DNA of 64,000 nt from Cephalotrichum gorgonifer (GCA_900312665.1 ONZQ02000005.1:1529077-1593076), one strand, 5' to 3'; positions 31,798 through 43,541 are shown, numbered from the stretch's first letter. Program-made: numbers and translations. Notes: generated by a model not told the origin, from the letters alone.

Positions 31798-33769
31798 ATG
31801 AGCGCGGTGCAAAGCCTGCCGCTGTCGTCTCTGCTGCGGCAGATTCGTACCATCCCTACAGTCGCCACCGTGGCCGGCACCTTGCTTGCGCTGTTCCTAG
31901 CACGTACCCTGCGAGCATGGTACCGCTTGTCTCACGTACCCGGTCCGTTCTGGGCGGGCTTCTCCAAATATTGGATGGTGAGGGAGTCGCTCAAGGGGAC
32001 ACAGCCATACGCCATTCAGAACGTGATAGCAGAATATGGTGGGCTTTCTTCTTTTCAATGAACGTGAAGATGGGGACTAGGAAAAGAGGCTTCCTTCCAT
32101 TACCAGAGTATTAGCAGCGTGTTTACTGACAATAATCTGGGTAGGCTCACTCGCCCGTATCGGCCCCAATGAGTTGGTAACGGGCGACCCTGAATTACTA
32201 CGTCGGATGATGGCAGTTCGTTCCGACTACACTCGAGGCCCATGTGCGTACCCACCCAGCTATTCCCCCGCCCGGCACTAGGTTCCATAGATTACGCTAA
32301 TGCTCTATTAACCTAACCTATAGGGTATAACGCCCTTCGATTCGAGCCCGGCAAGGATAACCTGTTTTCGACGCGGGATGAAGTTAGACACACAAAGATG
32401 CGTGCCAAGATGGCTGCTGGGGTAGGCGCTTGCTTTTTCTCTCCTATCTTCTCTATCCAGATGAATCAGGCCCGCTCATAAATATGACCTAGTACTCGGG
32501 GAAGGAAAACGAGTCCATGAACCAGACCATCGACACTCACATCGCTCGGCTGATCCACCTCCTCGACACAAAGTATGTCTCCACGCCCGACCGATCCCGC
32601 CCGGTGGACTTCGCCCAGAAGATCCAGTTCTTCACACTCGATGTCATCAGCGACCTCGCCTTCGGCGAGCCATTCGGTTACGTCGAGCAGGATGATGACG
32701 TCTTCGACTTTATCAAGATCACAAAGGCCTTCTTTCCCGTGACCCTAGTTATCGCAAATGTCCCCGCGCTAGTTTCTTTGCTGCATTCGCGACTGTTTAG
32801 GGGACTCCTGCCCAAGGAGAGCGACAAATTTGGCTTCGGCGCCTTTATTGGGTACGCTCCTCCAGTTTATGCATTCCAAGTTCGTCCATAATACTAACAT
32901 CCCTCTCCACCCAAGCGTCGCGAATAAGAAAGTAGCAGAACGCTTCGAGCCACATGCGCCTTCCCACCCTGACATGCTCGGCTCCTTCATCCGGCACGGC
33001 CTAACTAAGGAAGAGGCCCAGCGCGAGGCTCTGCTCAATGTCATCGCCGGCAGCGATACCACAGCGACGACTATCCGCGTCGCTATGCTCCATCTCCTCA
33101 GCAGCCCGAGCGCCTACAGGAAACTCCAGGAGGAAATAGACTACGCTATCAGAGATGGCAGGGTCTCATCGCCAGTCACGGATCCTGAGGCGCGCCAGCT
33201 GCCCTATCTCCAGGCTGTTATTAAAGAGGCCCTCCGCCTGAAGGCACCCGCCGCCGGCCCGCTATTCAAAGTCGTGCCTCCCGGTGGCGACATCATCGAC
33301 GGCAAGTTCATCCCCGGAGGTACGCAGATTGGCACCTCGCCATTTAGCATCTACCATTCCAAGACGACATTCGGCGACGACGCAGCCCTATTTGTGCCCG
33401 AGCGGTGGTTGGAGGCCAACGCGGCGCGATTCGCGGAAATGGCAGGCGTTGTTGACCTCGTCTTTTCAACGGGCAAGTACAAGTGTTTGGGCATGCCCGT
33501 GGCGTTGATGGAGTTGAACAAGATATTCGTCGAGGTGAGTCTCCGGCTAGGGCGATGTGTGTGAGACGAAGTCTCCACTAACACGACTGAAGCTGCTGAG
33601 GCGTTTCGATTTCAGTATGGCTCGTCCTGAGAAGCCATTCCAGATTGCCAATGCCGTGAGAAGTACCCGCTCCCCACGTTTGATCTGCCTGCTGACTCTG
33701 GAGCCCTAGGGGATCTGGCTTATTGAGGACTTTCCTATGCGAATTACTCGGCGCACCGACGGCCAATAA
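31798..33769 (+). CDS. Cytochrome P450 monooxygenase (pisatin-demethylase-like group)
   Basis: Seven exons (31798-32038, 32145-32243, 32324-32421, 32493-32851, 32916-33534, 33593-33655, 33710-33769) give 512 residues; all six introns are 54-106 nt with consensus ends. An N-terminal membrane anchor (TVATVAGTLLALFLA) is followed by HVPGPF. Diagnostic motifs in order: AGSDTTATT (I helix), KEALRL (ExxR), FVPERWL (PERF-like), and FSTGKYKCLG with the haem-ligand C456. It would be an ER-anchored haem monooxygenase using electrons from P450 reductase. No biosynthetic-cluster backbone gene lies nearby, so detoxification or isolated oxidation is as likely as secondary metabolism. Confidence 0.93.
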
Positions 33770-34504
33770 GTAGGAACTATTGGGATGCGGCCGACCTTCG
33801 GAGATCGGAGTGTTATTGAGCTCTACAAGCGCTTGGCTCTAAAAGGTCCTATAACGGGATAAATTACTAGAAGTTATCTTCAACCCTCGGTACCTGAACT
33901 AGTACCCCGATGTCTGGTTTGGCGTTGGACACACTTACAAGCGATATCTCGTTCTTTCATAGTACACTAGCCTGCCAGCTGGCTTTCAGGTTTCCTCTAC
34001 AGACATACACCTCACGGTCTGTGGGATCCAAGGGTTTCGCCTCGCGTAGGCTGCTTCGCCGAGTTTGTAGGCGAAAAACGAGTTATTCCTGCCATCTGGT
34101 TTGCCATTGATTCGCACGGACTTCCGGAATAGAATATTATACGGCGACGACGTTAAATCATCCAAGCAAGAGCCATGATCCGGATTGTAGCCAGTCAGCT
34201 CTAAACATTTGTGAGAACAGTGGGCACTAAGACCAGCCGGGGCGACCAAAGATGCAGGCAAGTGGAGACATGATGCATTGCTGACAAGAAATTGGGAAGG
34301 CGGAACAAGAGGTTTAGCCGACCGACAGGCCTTTGAATTTGCTGAGAGAGTAAACGTATTACTGCCAGGTCGGGTCTGACGGCGCCAGCATTGCGGGCGT
34401 GAACACTACTTCCTTTTACCATCGTATTGCTTCGATAACCTCCTGTGTGTCCTTTTTGCTAGATTATACCGCTTAACTTCCAGCCCTTTCGTTCATCCTC
34501 AAGC
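33770..34504. other. Intergenic, no gene seen
   Basis: Between the P450 and the first HET gene. No supported frames. Confidence 0.5.
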
Positions 34505-36121
34505 ATGTTTAACTACGAGCCGCTCGACCCCGAAGTGAACTCTCTCCGGGTGCTTGTCCTCTTGCCCTCCTCCCGCTCATCAGGCGGTGAGATTGAGTGC
34601 GAACTTCATAACAAAACCTTTCACAGCAACCCGATATTCGAAGCTGTCTCATACACATGGGGCACCCCCCAGGCAGTGCCAAAAACGATCAAGATTGGCG
34701 GCAAGCCCTTTCCAGTACGCGAAAACTTGTACAATGCACTCCTGCATCTTCGGGGCAGGAAACCTCGTGCTCTTTGGGTGGACGCCATCTGCATCAACCA
34801 AGACAATATCCCCGAAAGAAATGCGCAGGTCAAACTGATGGCATTCATATACACTCGTGCTCAACGAGTCTTGGCTTGGTTAGGTCCGTCTCCGTGGCCC
34901 GTCGAGAATGATTACTTCTCGGATGAACACTGGCACGTGGTTTCCCATAGCCCTTATTGGTCCCGCCTGTGGGTTATCCAGGAGATGGTCCTCCCAGTCG
35001 AGGTCCGGTTTTACCTTGGAGGGTACTCGTTCGGATGGGAGAGGGTTTTGAGCACCATGAATCCGGAGTGGAAGGCCTTGGAAGGACGAGCTGACGTGGT
35101 CGAGAGGATGAGAGAAGAACGGCACAAGAGGACCTTGCGCCTTGAGGACCTCATCCGGGTCTTTCAAAGGGCCGATTGTTCCGAAATGCGGGACAAGATT
35201 TACGGGTTTCTAGGTTTAGCACACGACGGATCTGACCAGGCCATTACGGTCGACTACAGTATCTCGTTCGCGCAGCTCTATGCCCAGGTGCTCGAGTTTC
35301 AACAGAAGCGATCCACGCCTTCTGACGCCCTATCCGCAAAGGACCTTCGCTACTCATCAACCAGGCTGATCCAGTTCAGCCAACTGTTGCAACGCGTCTT
35401 GGGCGGTTCTGTGGCAGAGAAAGTAGGAACGATGAAAGATCCGAACTGGTCGAAGTCGTTCTATGAAACAACGGGCTCTGTCTCGGGGGAAATTCTTCGG
35501 CTGGGACCCACACACGCCGAACTCGTCTCGTCAGTTCGCGCGAACAGGAGCTGGAAACAGGCAATCGCGCAGACATACCTGGTCGCAGAAGACTTACAGT
35601 ATGTACGCAAAGCGAACGATGCCATCACAGATGCCATGCTGGGCTGGGATCAAAGGCAGCTGGAGAGGCTCCAAGGGATCCGGTCAGCGACTTCGTATGC
35701 CTATCGGCGGGGCGGTACGGATGCAGATATTCCCCCAATCCTTGCATCGGAAGAGGAAAATGGCACACTAGACGCATCCGAGCCGATTCTCTTCCTCGGG
35801 TCGCAGAACCTGATTGGTGTCGGTCCTCCGGAGATGAAAATAGGGGATGTAGTTTGTACATTCTCGGCGTGTGACATCGTTGTGATTGTTCGGAAGATCG
35901 AACACGAGGCAAAGGCGCGTTACTTGATCGTGGGAAGAGCAGAAGTGTATCGGGAGAAACACCTCGACGTATATGGAGAAGAGGAAGTTGAGGATGTGGT
36001 TGGCTATGACCTGAGTCGATTGGCGGTTGACGATGAGGACGGTCTTCCCGATGACGGGTCGCTCCAAGGAGAGATTGATTTCAGGCTGGATTTACAAACT
36101 CTTCAGCAACTTACTTCTTGA
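34505..36121 (+). CDS. HET-domain (heterokaryon incompatibility) protein 1
   Basis: 538 residues, intronless, ATG at 34505. The HET domain covers about residues 45-190: FEAVSYTWGTPQAVPKTIKI, then NLYNALLHLR...RALWVDAICINQD, ERNAQVKLMAFIYTRAQRVLAWLG, and a later PYWSRLWVIQEMVLPVEV. HET domains trigger cell death when incompatible partners meet, or act in allorecognition-linked immunity. The middle holds ADCSEMRDKIYGFLGLA, the usual post-HET block. No NACHT, WD40 or transmembrane region is present. It faces a paralogue tail to tail with 127 bp between them; both end in a matching motif (RLDLQTLQQLTS here). Confidence 0.93.
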   Translation: MFNYEPLDPEVNSLRVLVLLPSSRSSGGEIECELHNKTFHSNPIFEAVSYTWGTPQAVPKTIKIGGKPFPVRENLYNALLHLRGRKPRALWVDAICINQDNIPERNAQVKLMAFIYTRAQRVLAWLGPSPWPVENDYFSDEHWHVVSHSPYWSRLWVIQEMVLPVEVRFYLGGYSFGWERVLSTMNPEWKALEGRADVVERMREERHKRTLRLEDLIRVFQRADCSEMRDKIYGFLGLAHDGSDQAITVDYSISFAQLYAQVLEFQQKRSTPSDALSAKDLRYSSTRLIQFSQLLQRVLGGSVAEKVGTMKDPNWSKSFYETTGSVSGEILRLGPTHAELVSSVRANRSWKQAIAQTYLVAEDLQYVRKANDAITDAMLGWDQRQLERLQGIRSATSYAYRRGGTDADIPPILASEEENGTLDASEPILFLGSQNLIGVGPPEMKIGDVVCTFSACDIVVIVRKIEHEAKARYLIVGRAEVYREKHLDVYGEEEVEDVVGYDLSRLAVDDEDGLPDDGSLQGEIDFRLDLQTLQQLTS

Positions 36122-36248
36122 TGGGACAGAAAGCGTTGCTCTGCGCACAAATTCAATTCTAAATTTTCTAATATGAACCGCCCGTTCTAGAATATATAAC
36201 ATCTGGTTGTATCCTAGGAAATAATGTTTTGCATATCTCCAATTTGTT

Positions 36249-37961
36249 CTAACCGGTGAGCATCTGCAGAGTATGGATGTCCAATCTAAAGTGCATCATG
36301 TTCTCAAATGCTTCCGCCTTCATCTGCTGAGCGAACTCAGTATTACTCCGGGCAAACGACATGGTCTCCGTGCCACAGTTTAAAGCCTCAGAGTAATATC
36401 GAATGTTTATGATCTCCCGCAACGTCTCCACCGACAAGTCGGCCCTTCCCACAATCATGAACCTGTCATCCGCAACCTTGCGTACGATGATGCCAACGTT
36501 GCATTCCCAAAAGGAGTAAACCAGGTCTCCTTCCCTCGCCTCGGGAGGAGCGAAGCCCATTAAGCCTTGAGTAGCCCTGAATCGCTGCGGTCCGTCTTCT
36601 TCGCCGATCTGATCTGGCTCACCAGTGTCGATAGATTCGTCGTCAACGCTGTGTTGGTAGCCATACGAAGCCGCTGTGTCGACTTTTCGGATAGAGCGAA
36701 GCTGGCGCTCATCCCAGTTAAGTATGGCACGGGAGTACTCGGCATCGGCCTCTCGTAGCTCAACCAGGTTTGGGGCGCCCTTATACTCCTTTTCTAGTGA
36801 GGCTTTCCACTGCCTGTTGGCCTCCCACGAAGACAATGTCTCATCGTACGACGGCCCGAAACCCAGTATTTTCCCTGCGAAGATGCCCCTGACTGTATAA
36901 AACTTCGGGGTTTCTGTCGAACTGGCAGTTTCGCGACTTTGATCTACAGCCCCGCCGAGAGCTTCCTGTACGAGGTGGCTGAACGCAACCAGCATCGCTG
37001 AGCGCTCAATCGTCTCGTCCAAGTAGACTCTGTAGTTGGTCCCCATCCATGGGTTTGAGACCTGAAGACTGCCCCATACGTCAAGACGGCCTGGCATCGG
37101 GCTGCTGGCTTGGTGGTAGTCGATCAGTTTTGCGTACAACTCAAAATAGTTCACTCCGTAGTCCACCTCGATCATATCCTGGGCTGTATCATCGGCCATC
37201 CCGAGGAGTGAAAAGATTTTATCACGGGTGTCGAGGGATTGCGACTCCTTGAAGGTCTCAAGCAGAATCTCAAGGCGTCCGATATCTCCATGTCGATTTT
37301 CTCGATGCTCCCGAATCAGATCTAGCCTTTGGCGGAAACCTTCAAATTTTTCATCACCCATCAGATTGGTGTAGTCATCGATGGTAAAGAAGCCCTCGCC
37401 AAGGTGGAAGTTGACTTCCTTCGCAAGAACAAGTTCCTGGATAATCCAGCGGCGAGTCCAGTAGGGGGAATCAGCCACGGCTGAGCAGTTCTCCTCGCTC
37501 CAGTACATGAAATACCGGGATTCAGGGGTCTTCATGGCTTCGAGTTGGTCCTCGGTGAAGGGGTTTTCTGGCTGGCCAAGCCATGCCAGCACCTTTGTAG
37601 CCCGAGAGTAAACGTAGGGCATCATGGAAACCTGGTAGCTCCGTTCTGCCGTGTCGGCTAGGTTGATGCAAAGTGTGTCCACCCAGAGCGCTCGGGGCGA
37701 GGTCAGACGAAAATTCTGGAGCGCATCGTAAAGATTCTTCCGGACGAGAACCTGGTGGCCGTTGACTTTGATAGGATTGTCCGCAGGCTCATCGCCCCAG
37801 GTGTACGAGAGAGCCTCGAAGCTGGGTTTGCTGGCCAGAGTCTTGTGTTCCAGCTCGCAGCATATTTCGTCCACGTCCTTCTCTTCCGTGCCGGAAGCAG
37901 GCAATAGAACAAGGACGCGAATTGAATCGGCGTTGGCGTTTAGGGGTTGAAACGCGAACAT
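36249..37961 (-). CDS. HET-domain (heterokaryon incompatibility) protein 2
   Basis: 570 residues, intronless, minus strand, ATG at 37961. Same architecture as its neighbour: FEALSYTWGDEPADNPIKV, RALWVDTLCINLAD, ERSYQVSMMPYVYSRATKVLAWLG, PYWTRRWIIQELVLAKEV, DTRDKIFSLLGMADD, and the tail RLDIHTLQMLTG. The two proteins are alignable end to end, so they arose by inverted duplication, but they have diverged well, with an acidic insert near residue 27 and a longer C-terminal third here. It is expected to act in incompatibility/cell-death control; its partner is not identified. Confidence 0.93.
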   Translation of the reverse strand: MFAFQPLNANADSIRVLVLLPASGTEEKDVDEICCELEHKTLASKPSFEALSYTWGDEPADNPIKVNGHQVLVRKNLYDALQNFRLTSPRALWVDTLCINLADTAERSYQVSMMPYVYSRATKVLAWLGQPENPFTEDQLEAMKTPESRYFMYWSEENCSAVADSPYWTRRWIIQELVLAKEVNFHLGEGFFTIDDYTNLMGDEKFEGFRQRLDLIREHRENRHGDIGRLEILLETFKESQSLDTRDKIFSLLGMADDTAQDMIEVDYGVNYFELYAKLIDYHQASSPMPGRLDVWGSLQVSNPWMGTNYRVYLDETIERSAMLVAFSHLVQEALGGAVDQSRETASSTETPKFYTVRGIFAGKILGFGPSYDETLSSWEANRQWKASLEKEYKGAPNLVELREADAEYSRAILNWDERQLRSIRKVDTAASYGYQHSVDDESIDTGEPDQIGEEDGPQRFRATQGLMGFAPPEAREGDLVYSFWECNVGIIVRKVADDRFMIVGRADLSVETLREIINIRYYSEALNCGTETMSFARSNTEFAQQMKAEAFENMMHFRLDIHTLQMLTG

Positions 37962-38564
37962 TATGGCGGTTGCTCTAGCTTAAGGACCCGCTTGGTAAGG
38001 AAGGAAGGGACTACTAGTTTTGAGTTGTTGCGGTGATGCAAGAAACTCCGTGCGTGCGGAGCCGGGTGGCCCCTTTTGTCTTGCGTTGTGACTTGTGGAG
38101 CTTCGTGCTGTCAGAAAAGTGTAAGCTCGGCCTAATACGCCCGGGCGCCCATGTTTTTCCACTCTCACTACCCCTGCGTGTGCAAGATGCCCGACCCCTT
38201 AAATAACTATGTTCAATATATTACAGTGAATGTCCCCGTCGGGCATTGCATATTGGCATATCAGACATCGGAGTGCAATTTCACGCTAGAGATTCCGGGA
38301 CAATCATGCTCATCGCACTTGACAAGAAGGACTTCTTGGAGAACTCCTCAACGACAGGTGTTTCCGCCCGCAACGGCATTCGTTCTATTGAAAGATTGGC
38401 TCTCCCAACGCATACAACAACGCAACAAACGTAAACAACAACAATCAAATTAATGCTCAAGGGTAGATCCCTTGCGAAAGACCGGGAGCAATGGCTTGTT
38501 AGGAAGGTAGAATGCATTATGCTCTATTATTTTGCAAGTATGACTTGATAAGTACGCTTCTAGC
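37962..38564. other. Intergenic, no gene seen
   Basis: Upstream of HET 2 and downstream of the minus-strand MFS gene. Only short shadow frames. Confidence 0.5.
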
Positions 38565-40571
38565 TTAAATCGAATAGCGAATGAAGAGAACCCAGGCAAC
38601 GACAAGGAGGCTGCACAGGAGTCCAATTCCAACAACGGTAAAGACTTTTGCGGGCTTTCGTCCGATGGGATCTTCAAGTGTGTTCTCCTGCTCAGAAACT
38701 AGACGCTTCTTCTCACTCATAGTGAGAATGCCCGCGAGATATCTATTGCAATGGTATCGTTAGTCAATGAAACGATGATATGCCTGGTCAAACCAACAAA
38801 GAGAAGCACCGGACTTACTTTCTGTCTAGGAAGCCATAGAAAAGGCCTAGGCAGAACTCTATGGCCTTAACGGCCACGAAGAAGGCAATGACTCTCTCAT
38901 AAGTCTTGCCAGGGGTGATGTCTTGCAGTCGACCGGCAATCATGTCAACGACAACGCTACCGCAGTTGTTGAAAGCTTTCCAGATGCCGAAGACAAGACC
39001 TAGCTCCAGCTGATTGGGCACTATGAGGGGGATAGATGCCAGGAAGGGTAGAGCGTTCATGGTTAAGGCAACGGACGCAATGACCATGGAGCCTAGGGCG
39101 TTGGTCTGGGTGAAACCGATGAGGCAGTATACCAAGATCCAGATGACAGACGTGATGCTTACGAAGAGCATCCTATAGCCGAAGAAGTCGAAGACAGCAC
39201 CGACTAACGGGGCACCGACGACGGGGATGACCTGTTGTATCGCGGATGTGTATCCGGCAATCTGCTCCGTGGAGCCGCGTGTCACAGTGATGATGTCGGC
39301 GTTCAACCCGTTGAACCCGCCCACCACCCCAGCTTGAAGCATCTGACTGCAGACCACGAGCCAGAAAAACCGTGGCACACGTTTCAGGGCCTTCCAGTCG
39401 GGAATAGCCGATGACCTACGGGATGCAGGAGGCGCGGCGTCGACGGTTTCATACGGTCCCTGGCTCTCGGTCGCCCGCGTGGCGTCTCGCTGTCCCGCCT
39501 TTCTCGCCTTCTGCTGGCCCGTAGGCATCCATGTCCATTCTGGCCTGCTCCATGCCCACCAGACGTAGAAGATATTCTGCAGAAGATTGACAAAGCAGAT
39601 GATGGCCGGGATCCAGAGCGCCCAGCCCCAGAACGACGTCGCATCTCGCATGGGCACTGCCGAGGCTTTGGCGGCCAGGACGATCAATTTTCCTAAACCG
39701 CGGGAGAACACGCGTGTCAGCACAATCAGGCGTATTAACGGGATGGACGGGCTGGACAGAGTGATGAGCAGGACTCACCAATTGATATATCCAGGCCGTA
39801 CACTATGCCAAGTCCTCTGTGTTGAAACCAATGGGCTAGGATCTAGGTATGTGATACTCAAGTGTCAGCTCAAGTGAAACGCACAGTGATGTTTTCTTTT
39901 TTGGACGGGACTGACCTTGGATGTACAGGTCTCGATGACAGTGCTCCCAAAGCCCATAACGATACGGCCACCCAAGACAAGACCGAAAGAATTGGTATTG
40001 GAACCAGCTGCCGATATGACGGCGCCGATCAAGATGGCAATGGAACAAGCCAACGATCCCCTGATGACGAATTTCACAAGTTAGCGGAGCCAAAACAACA
40101 GGGCGGGCGCGAGAGCAAGTTCCCCAGGCTCTCATATTAGCAACGGAAGTACTCACCACTCAACGCCATAGTGGTCAAGACCATATCCACCTATAATGGG
40201 AAGGACGGAGTTCACGAGTGAAGTTGCTGAGGAAATAGCTCCGTACTACATGGAACAGTGTTAGTGTTGGACCGTCTCCTTCGAATGGGATATATCATTA
40301 TGCTTACCTGGGCATTGTTGATTTTTAGCTTTTTTATCATGGTCCCCTTGAGTGGCCCAAGGGTACTCTCCGAGAACGACGAGCCCCAGGAGAGCATGAG
40401 GCCGCAAACGAGGGCAGTGAGCTTATAGCTCCACGGGAAGTCTCCATGTTTCTCGGACTCATCAGTAGAATTACTGGCAATGTCTGCGATACCCTTCTCG
40501 ACTGACCCGGATGGTGCAGGTACCGCGGCGGCCTCGTCCGCGAACCCTGTGTCGGCCTTCTCCGAACGCAT
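38565..40571 (-). CDS. MFS transporter, MFSD1-like
   Basis: Six exons on the minus strand (40571-40308, 40245-40157, 40060-39916, 39842-39779, 39692-38819, 38742-38565) give 537 residues; all introns have CTAAC/CTGAC branches. After a polar N-terminus come about 12 membrane segments: YKLTALVCGLMLSWGSSFSES, NNAQYGAISSATSLVNSVLPIIGGYGLDHYG (MFS motif-A region), LAHWFQHRGLGIVYGLDISIG, a central cytosolic loop rich in Ser/Arg, and a last helix VGIGLLCSLLVVAWVLFI. The pattern matches fungal relatives of animal MFSD1, which moves dipeptides out of lysosomes. It is divergent from a second MFS gene across a 524-bp region with a palindromic GATA site, so iron control is possible. Confidence 0.88.
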
Positions 40572-41095
40572 AATGACAGGATACAAAGTAGAGCGCCGCT
40601 AGTTATTCGTGAAATAATTTAGGAAAGGAAATGGGCTGAAGAGAAAGAAGAATCGGAGCAGGTAGTCTGAATATCGGGGGTTGAAGATCGTCTTATCTGA
40701 TCAGATAATTTCTGCCAAGGCCGAGTTCGGGTGAATGGGGAAGTTTGACACTAAACTACAAGGGGCTTTCTCCGCCACTACCTACGGAAATCCAGCCGAG
40801 CTGCTGCACTTCGTTCGTGTTTGTGGGTCTTAGTGGCAGATAGCGTCTTTTACGGCCTGTGAAGAGTGGGTGGATCTTGCAAATAGCTCGGGTCCAACTC
40901 CGGCATTGGGGGCGGTGGGGGGAGGGGTGAATGTAACATACGGCTCCCCAGCCCCGTCCAAATTATTTTCGCTTCTGTCCTCTCTGTAAAGGGCACTCCT
41001 TCCCTTTTAAAGCTTCTACTAGGATATCTCTCATCCTTTGACACTGGGATTCTCGTTGCCTACGCCAAGCAGACCGAGTCGCTCAACCATTCGCC
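40572..41095. promoter_or_regulatory. Divergent promoter region of the two MFS genes
   Basis: 524 bp between the two ATGs, containing the palindrome at 40693-40708. Confidence 0.6.
40693..40708. promoter_or_regulatory. Palindromic GATA site (candidate iron-responsive GATA-factor site)
   Basis: TTATCTGATCAGATAA is a perfect 16-bp palindrome. Each strand carries ATCAGATAA, which fits ATCWGATAA, the known site of fungal iron-repressor GATA factors (SreA/SRE/Urbs1/Fep1 type). It sits 122 bp before the minus-strand MFS ATG and 388 bp before the plus-strand one. That it is bound is an inference. Confidence 0.6.
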
Positions 41096-42783
41096 ATGAG
41101 CCGCTCCCATCCAGGGGAGCCCAATGGGTCGACCTCGACCTCAGAGGAGACACCCCTTCTCCACCAAGCGACGCCAGCCCCGAAAACCCCTCCGACCGTC
41201 TCCTGGGCGTCGATGCCCAGGAAAAGCCAGCTGGCCGTCATAGTGTTTGCCCGCCTGGCAGAGCCCCTGAGTGAGCGGTCATTGACGTCGTACCTCTTCT
41301 ACCAATTGAAATGGTTCAATCCAGACCTTGACGCCGGGACTATCGCCAAGCAGGCAGGATACCTAACCGCCATGTTTGCTGCTGCGCAGTGCCTCACGTC
41401 CATGTGGTGGGGTCACCTCGCCGACGACCCTCGGCTCGGTCGCAAGCGAGTCCTTGTAATTGGCCTGGTCGGCTCAGCCGTTTCGGCGCTGGGGATGGGG
41501 TTTTCAAGGTCCCTCTACTTGGCCTTCTTTTTCCGGTTTCTGGCGGGTGCTCTCAACGGAAATGTTGGTGTACTCAGGACCATGATCTCCGAGGTTATCG
41601 CCGACAAACGGTACGTTCTGAACCCATGCGAACCACCAACAAGACGGTCAATCCAGGGTTTAGGCCCATTACTTATGTTCTCAAAAGATACCAATCTCGT
41701 GCCTTCCTTCTCCTACCAATGTGCTTCAACGTCGGGGTCATTATCGGGCCTCTCCTCAGCAGTTTCTTGGCAGATCCGGTTCATTCGCTGCCAGGCCTCT
41801 TCGGCGATGACTCTCTGTTTGGGGGCGCCAACGGCGTTCAGTGGATGAAACATTTCCCATACGCGCTACCTAATCTGTTCTTTGCGATCCTTCTTAGCAC
41901 AGCAGCGCTTGGAGTCATTTTGGGCCTCGACGAGACACATCCGCATTTACGATACCAGACTGATCCTGGCCGAAAGCTCGGGAAAGTCATCATGAGAAAG
42001 ATATTCAAACATGAAAGTCCCTTGGATTCCGGCGAAATCGCACATTCCAGCGCTTCTTCCGGCCTTCTGGAAAATGACATTGAAGCGACACCGATGCGCA
42101 AGCCGGAGGTCAAACAGCGACCCTCGATCCGAGGCGTCCTGACCAAGAGGGTCTGTTACACCATGTTGCAGCGCTTCCTCCAGTCATTACATGTCTCGGC
42201 ATTCAACTCCATACTGTTCAACTTTCTTCCGACACCCAGAGCAGACGCGAAAGATTTTCGACTGCCTTTCCGCTTCAGTGGCGGCCTCGGGCTCTCTGCC
42301 CAGAAGATGGGACTTGCCAACACGACGATCGGCATGGTAGGGATACCTCTACAACTACTCCTTTACCCGAGACTCATCAGCAGCCTCGGTGTCAGAAACT
42401 CGTACCGCGTCTTCCTGCCGCTCGGTGCCGTTGCATATTGTCTCCTCCCCTACCTCGTCTTGTTGTCTGACGACGCGGCCATCATCTGGACGTGTCTTTC
42501 CGTCGTCCTGACGCTGCAAGTCCTGTCTCGAACGTTTGTCAACCCCGCGACCGTTATGCTTGTGAACGACTGTGCGCCCAGCCCGAATGCGCTGGGGACG
42601 GTGCACGGCTTTGCGCAAAGCATATCGAGCGCTGCTCGGATTATGGGCCCAGTGGTGGGCGGGAATTTGCTTGGCTGGGGTCTGGGTCACAACTTTGTGG
42701 GGTTGCCGCTTTGGGTACTGGCTATTGTGTCAATGGCAAACTTGGCTGTTGTCTGGAAAATCGAGGATGTACATATTGAATAG
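41096..42783 (+). CDS. MFS transporter (ZIF1/YCR023C-like group)
   Basis: Two exons (41096-41610, 41688-42783) give 536 residues; the 77-nt intron has a GTACGT donor and AAAG acceptor. Membrane topology is 12-helix MFS with a long cytosolic loop (about 270-330). Motif A reads WWGHLADDPRLGRKR after helix 2; LAGALNGNVGVLRTMISEV follows helix 4. This resembles the fungal/plant group that includes yeast YCR023C and plant ZIF1, a transporter linked to metal homeostasis. The substrate is not provable. The divergent partner and the ferric-reductase gene downstream suggest a metal-related group. Confidence 0.88.
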
Positions 42784-43141
42784 GGAACATCACTTGCTGC
42801 TCTGCCGCAATGCTGTTATACTTTAACGCAGGCAAAGTGGATGTTGAACTGTACTTTCTTCACTACCCTAAGAGCTACTCAACTCCTCAATAACTCTCAG
42901 CTGCGGGAAAAAAAAAGTACTCTCCTAATAAAAAAAATCGCGAATGAATGACGGCGTCCCACTTTGTCAGTTCTCCAACTGAAGTCTGGCGTTCATATTA
43001 TGGGAAGCTTCACGACGACATTCTTGAAGGAGAAACGCATTTAATATAGACACACCCTCCCATACCATTTGAGACACCCTCCCTTCGCAATATCCTCCCC
43101 ACCTTGAGCATATTACTACTTTTGTGGGGTCTCTTTAGCTT

Positions 43142-43237
43142 CTCACAGTGAAAACTTTTGTTGGTCCAGCAGCCCCATCTGCTGGGCCGACCCCTGTCAT
43201 TCCGGGATCGCTGCAACCAATTTTCTCTCACTGTGAG
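43142..43237. repeat. Nested inverted repeats
   Basis: CTCACAGTGA (43142-43151) pairs with TCACTGTGAG (43228-43237). Inside, GGTCCAGCAG (43163-43172) pairs with CTGCTGGGCC (43179-43188), one T-G pair, around a 6-nt loop. Confidence 0.7.
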
Positions 43238-43404
43238 GAAAAAAGTCAAGTCGATACCCCAGTCGTTACAGTCTGCATGCCGCCCAGTCATCCGATTTGG
43301 GCTTGTTCAGGAGAGAAGTTCTAACGGGATATGGATTAGACCAGGCCTGACGAGCTATTTGAGGATAAATTTGCGTCAGACCACTTTCGTGGGGAGACTC
43401 ACGT

Positions 43405-43415
43405 TTATCTTATCA
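43405..43415 (-). promoter_or_regulatory. Tandem GATA motif
   Basis: On the minus strand it reads TGATAAGATAA, two overlapping GATA elements, 127 bp before the ferric-reductase ATG. A plausible GATA-factor site; not an exact ATCWGATAA match. Confidence 0.5.
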
Positions 43416-43541
43416 ATCAGGACGCGCAATCTTGGTCGATCCCAGTGGGCCCTAGTTAGGTCCGAGAAATACGAGTAGGTCCGAGGAAATGAACAAGTAC
43501 CCTGGATTCATCATCTCCCGGTTTCGACGAACACCCTCAAG

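Larger units (their letters stand above)
42784..43541. promoter_or_regulatory. Intergenic region upstream of the ferric reductase
   Basis: 758 bp with no gene. Holds nested inverted repeats (43142-43237) and a tandem GATA motif (43405-43415). Confidence 0.55.

Noticed and set aside
34505..37961. NLR-type (NACHT/WD40) incompatibility genes
   Set aside because: Only HET domains are seen; no P-loop or repeat domain in either protein.
43000..43541. Possible 5S rRNA or other small structured RNA gene near the inverted repeats
   Set aside because: No match to the 5S box pattern or to any RNA family I know.
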